DNA from: Flavobacteriaceae bacterium
GTDB taxonomy: Bacteria; Bacteroidota; Bacteroidia; Flavobacteriales; Flavobacteriaceae
DNA: 53,266 nt
Assembly (NCBI GenBank): GCA_947373225.1
Contig: CANBWX010000006.1
Coordinates: 1 to 53,266, forward strand
Reading direction: 5' to 3'
Positions 53,165-53,266 of the stretch are shown here, in pieces. A model generated the notes under the pieces. That model saw only the letters and a program-made list of their open reading frames with translations, was not told where the DNA came from and searched no databases. A program made the position numbers and the translations under genes. The number at the start of each line of letters is the position of its first letter. Position 1 is the first letter of the stretch.

Positions 53165-53266
53165 ATGGACAAGGAAGAAAAAACATCAGCTGCACAAAAA
53201 ATGTTAGGTGACTTTGCACCAAAACTTTTACGCTATACAGACAATGTTCTTTTTGGCGACTTATGG
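53165..53266 (+). CDS. Carboxymuconolactone decarboxylase-like protein, N-terminal part
   Basis: Only the first 34 residues are in the window (MDKEEKTSAAQKMLGDFAPK, then LLRYTDNVLFGDLW). The pattern 'GDFAPKL...TDxVLFGDLW' is the start of the carboxymuconolactone-decarboxylase/AhpD-like fold. The active-site Cys lies beyond the edge. It may act as decarboxylase or alkylhydroperoxidase-like reductase; it cannot be resolved further from this stub. Confidence 0.7.
   Translation, partial: MDKEEKTSAAQKMLGDFAPKLLRYTDNVLFGDLW

Noticed and set aside
1..53266. CRISPR array, transposase or prophage
   Set aside because: No regularly spaced direct repeats, no DDE or integrase motifs and no phage structural genes were found on either strand.

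Overview
The window reads as the chromosome of a low-GC member of the Flavobacteriia, very probably Flavobacterium or a close relative. The evidence is strong AT bias, promoters of the Bacteroidetes type (TTG, about 20 bp, TAnnTTTG) in front of both tRNAs and several genes, a fused murF-alr gene, S9 peptidases and TonB receptors, and the gene order pdxA, DUF177, rpmF, fabH, accB, accC. Nearly all intact genes are recognisable. No rRNA, CRISPR array, transposase or prophage was seen.

Layout. 1-4718 is housekeeping: a partial lepA with a structured leader, dusB, an outer-membrane-type protein, a LolC/E-like permease with rbfA, methylmalonyl-CoA epimerase and a CAT-anticodon tRNA. 4752-26210 is one uninterrupted minus-strand block of 19 genes. 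Its upstream part (ugd, uxs, HPt, receiver, receiver-like/sugar-transferase fusion, TolC-like protein, Wzz/BY-kinase-like protein, Wzx, Wzy/ligase-like protein, PRTase-HAD, four glycosyltransferases and two acyl/acetyltransferases) encodes a Wzx/Wzy-type extracellular polysaccharide, probably containing glucuronate and/or xylose. Its downstream end (gluconate-2-dehydrogenase-subunit-3-like protein, GMC oxidoreductase, YVTN beta-propeller) looks like a periplasmic sugar-oxidising module. 26211-27044 is an unusually long non-coding stretch, followed by a divergent 73-residue proline-rich secreted or membrane peptide.

27298-53266 returns to core metabolism: ribE, pdxA, DUF177, rpmF, fabH, accB, accC, S9 peptidase, mtgA, a TonB receptor with a His/Cys-rich small protein, asd, mscL, murF-alr, tdk, a Bacteroidetes-type unknown with rsmI, HopJ, ade, recJ, an MFS exporter, lpxH, queD, an unlisted 58-residue membrane peptide with an enoyl-CoA hydratase, tRNA-Ala, and the start of a carboxymuconolactone-decarboxylase-like gene.

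How it works together. Ugd and Uxs would supply UDP-GlcA and UDP-Xyl. The sugar transferase would load the first sugar on undecaprenyl phosphate, the glycosyltransferases and acyltransferases would build and decorate the unit, Wzx and Wzy would flip and polymerise it, and the Wzz-like and TolC-like proteins would control length and export. The most unusual feature is the signalling hardware inside this operon. A stand-alone HPt protein and a stand-alone intact receiver sit directly upstream of an initiating transferase whose own N-terminal receiver-like domain has lost its phospho-acceptor residues. The neighbouring BY-kinase-like protein has also lost key motifs. This suggests a polysaccharide switch run by a His-Asp relay instead of tyrosine phosphorylation (inference). 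Several perfect hairpins (14619-14666, 23789-23825, and a two-copy family around ade) are not explained by the genes.
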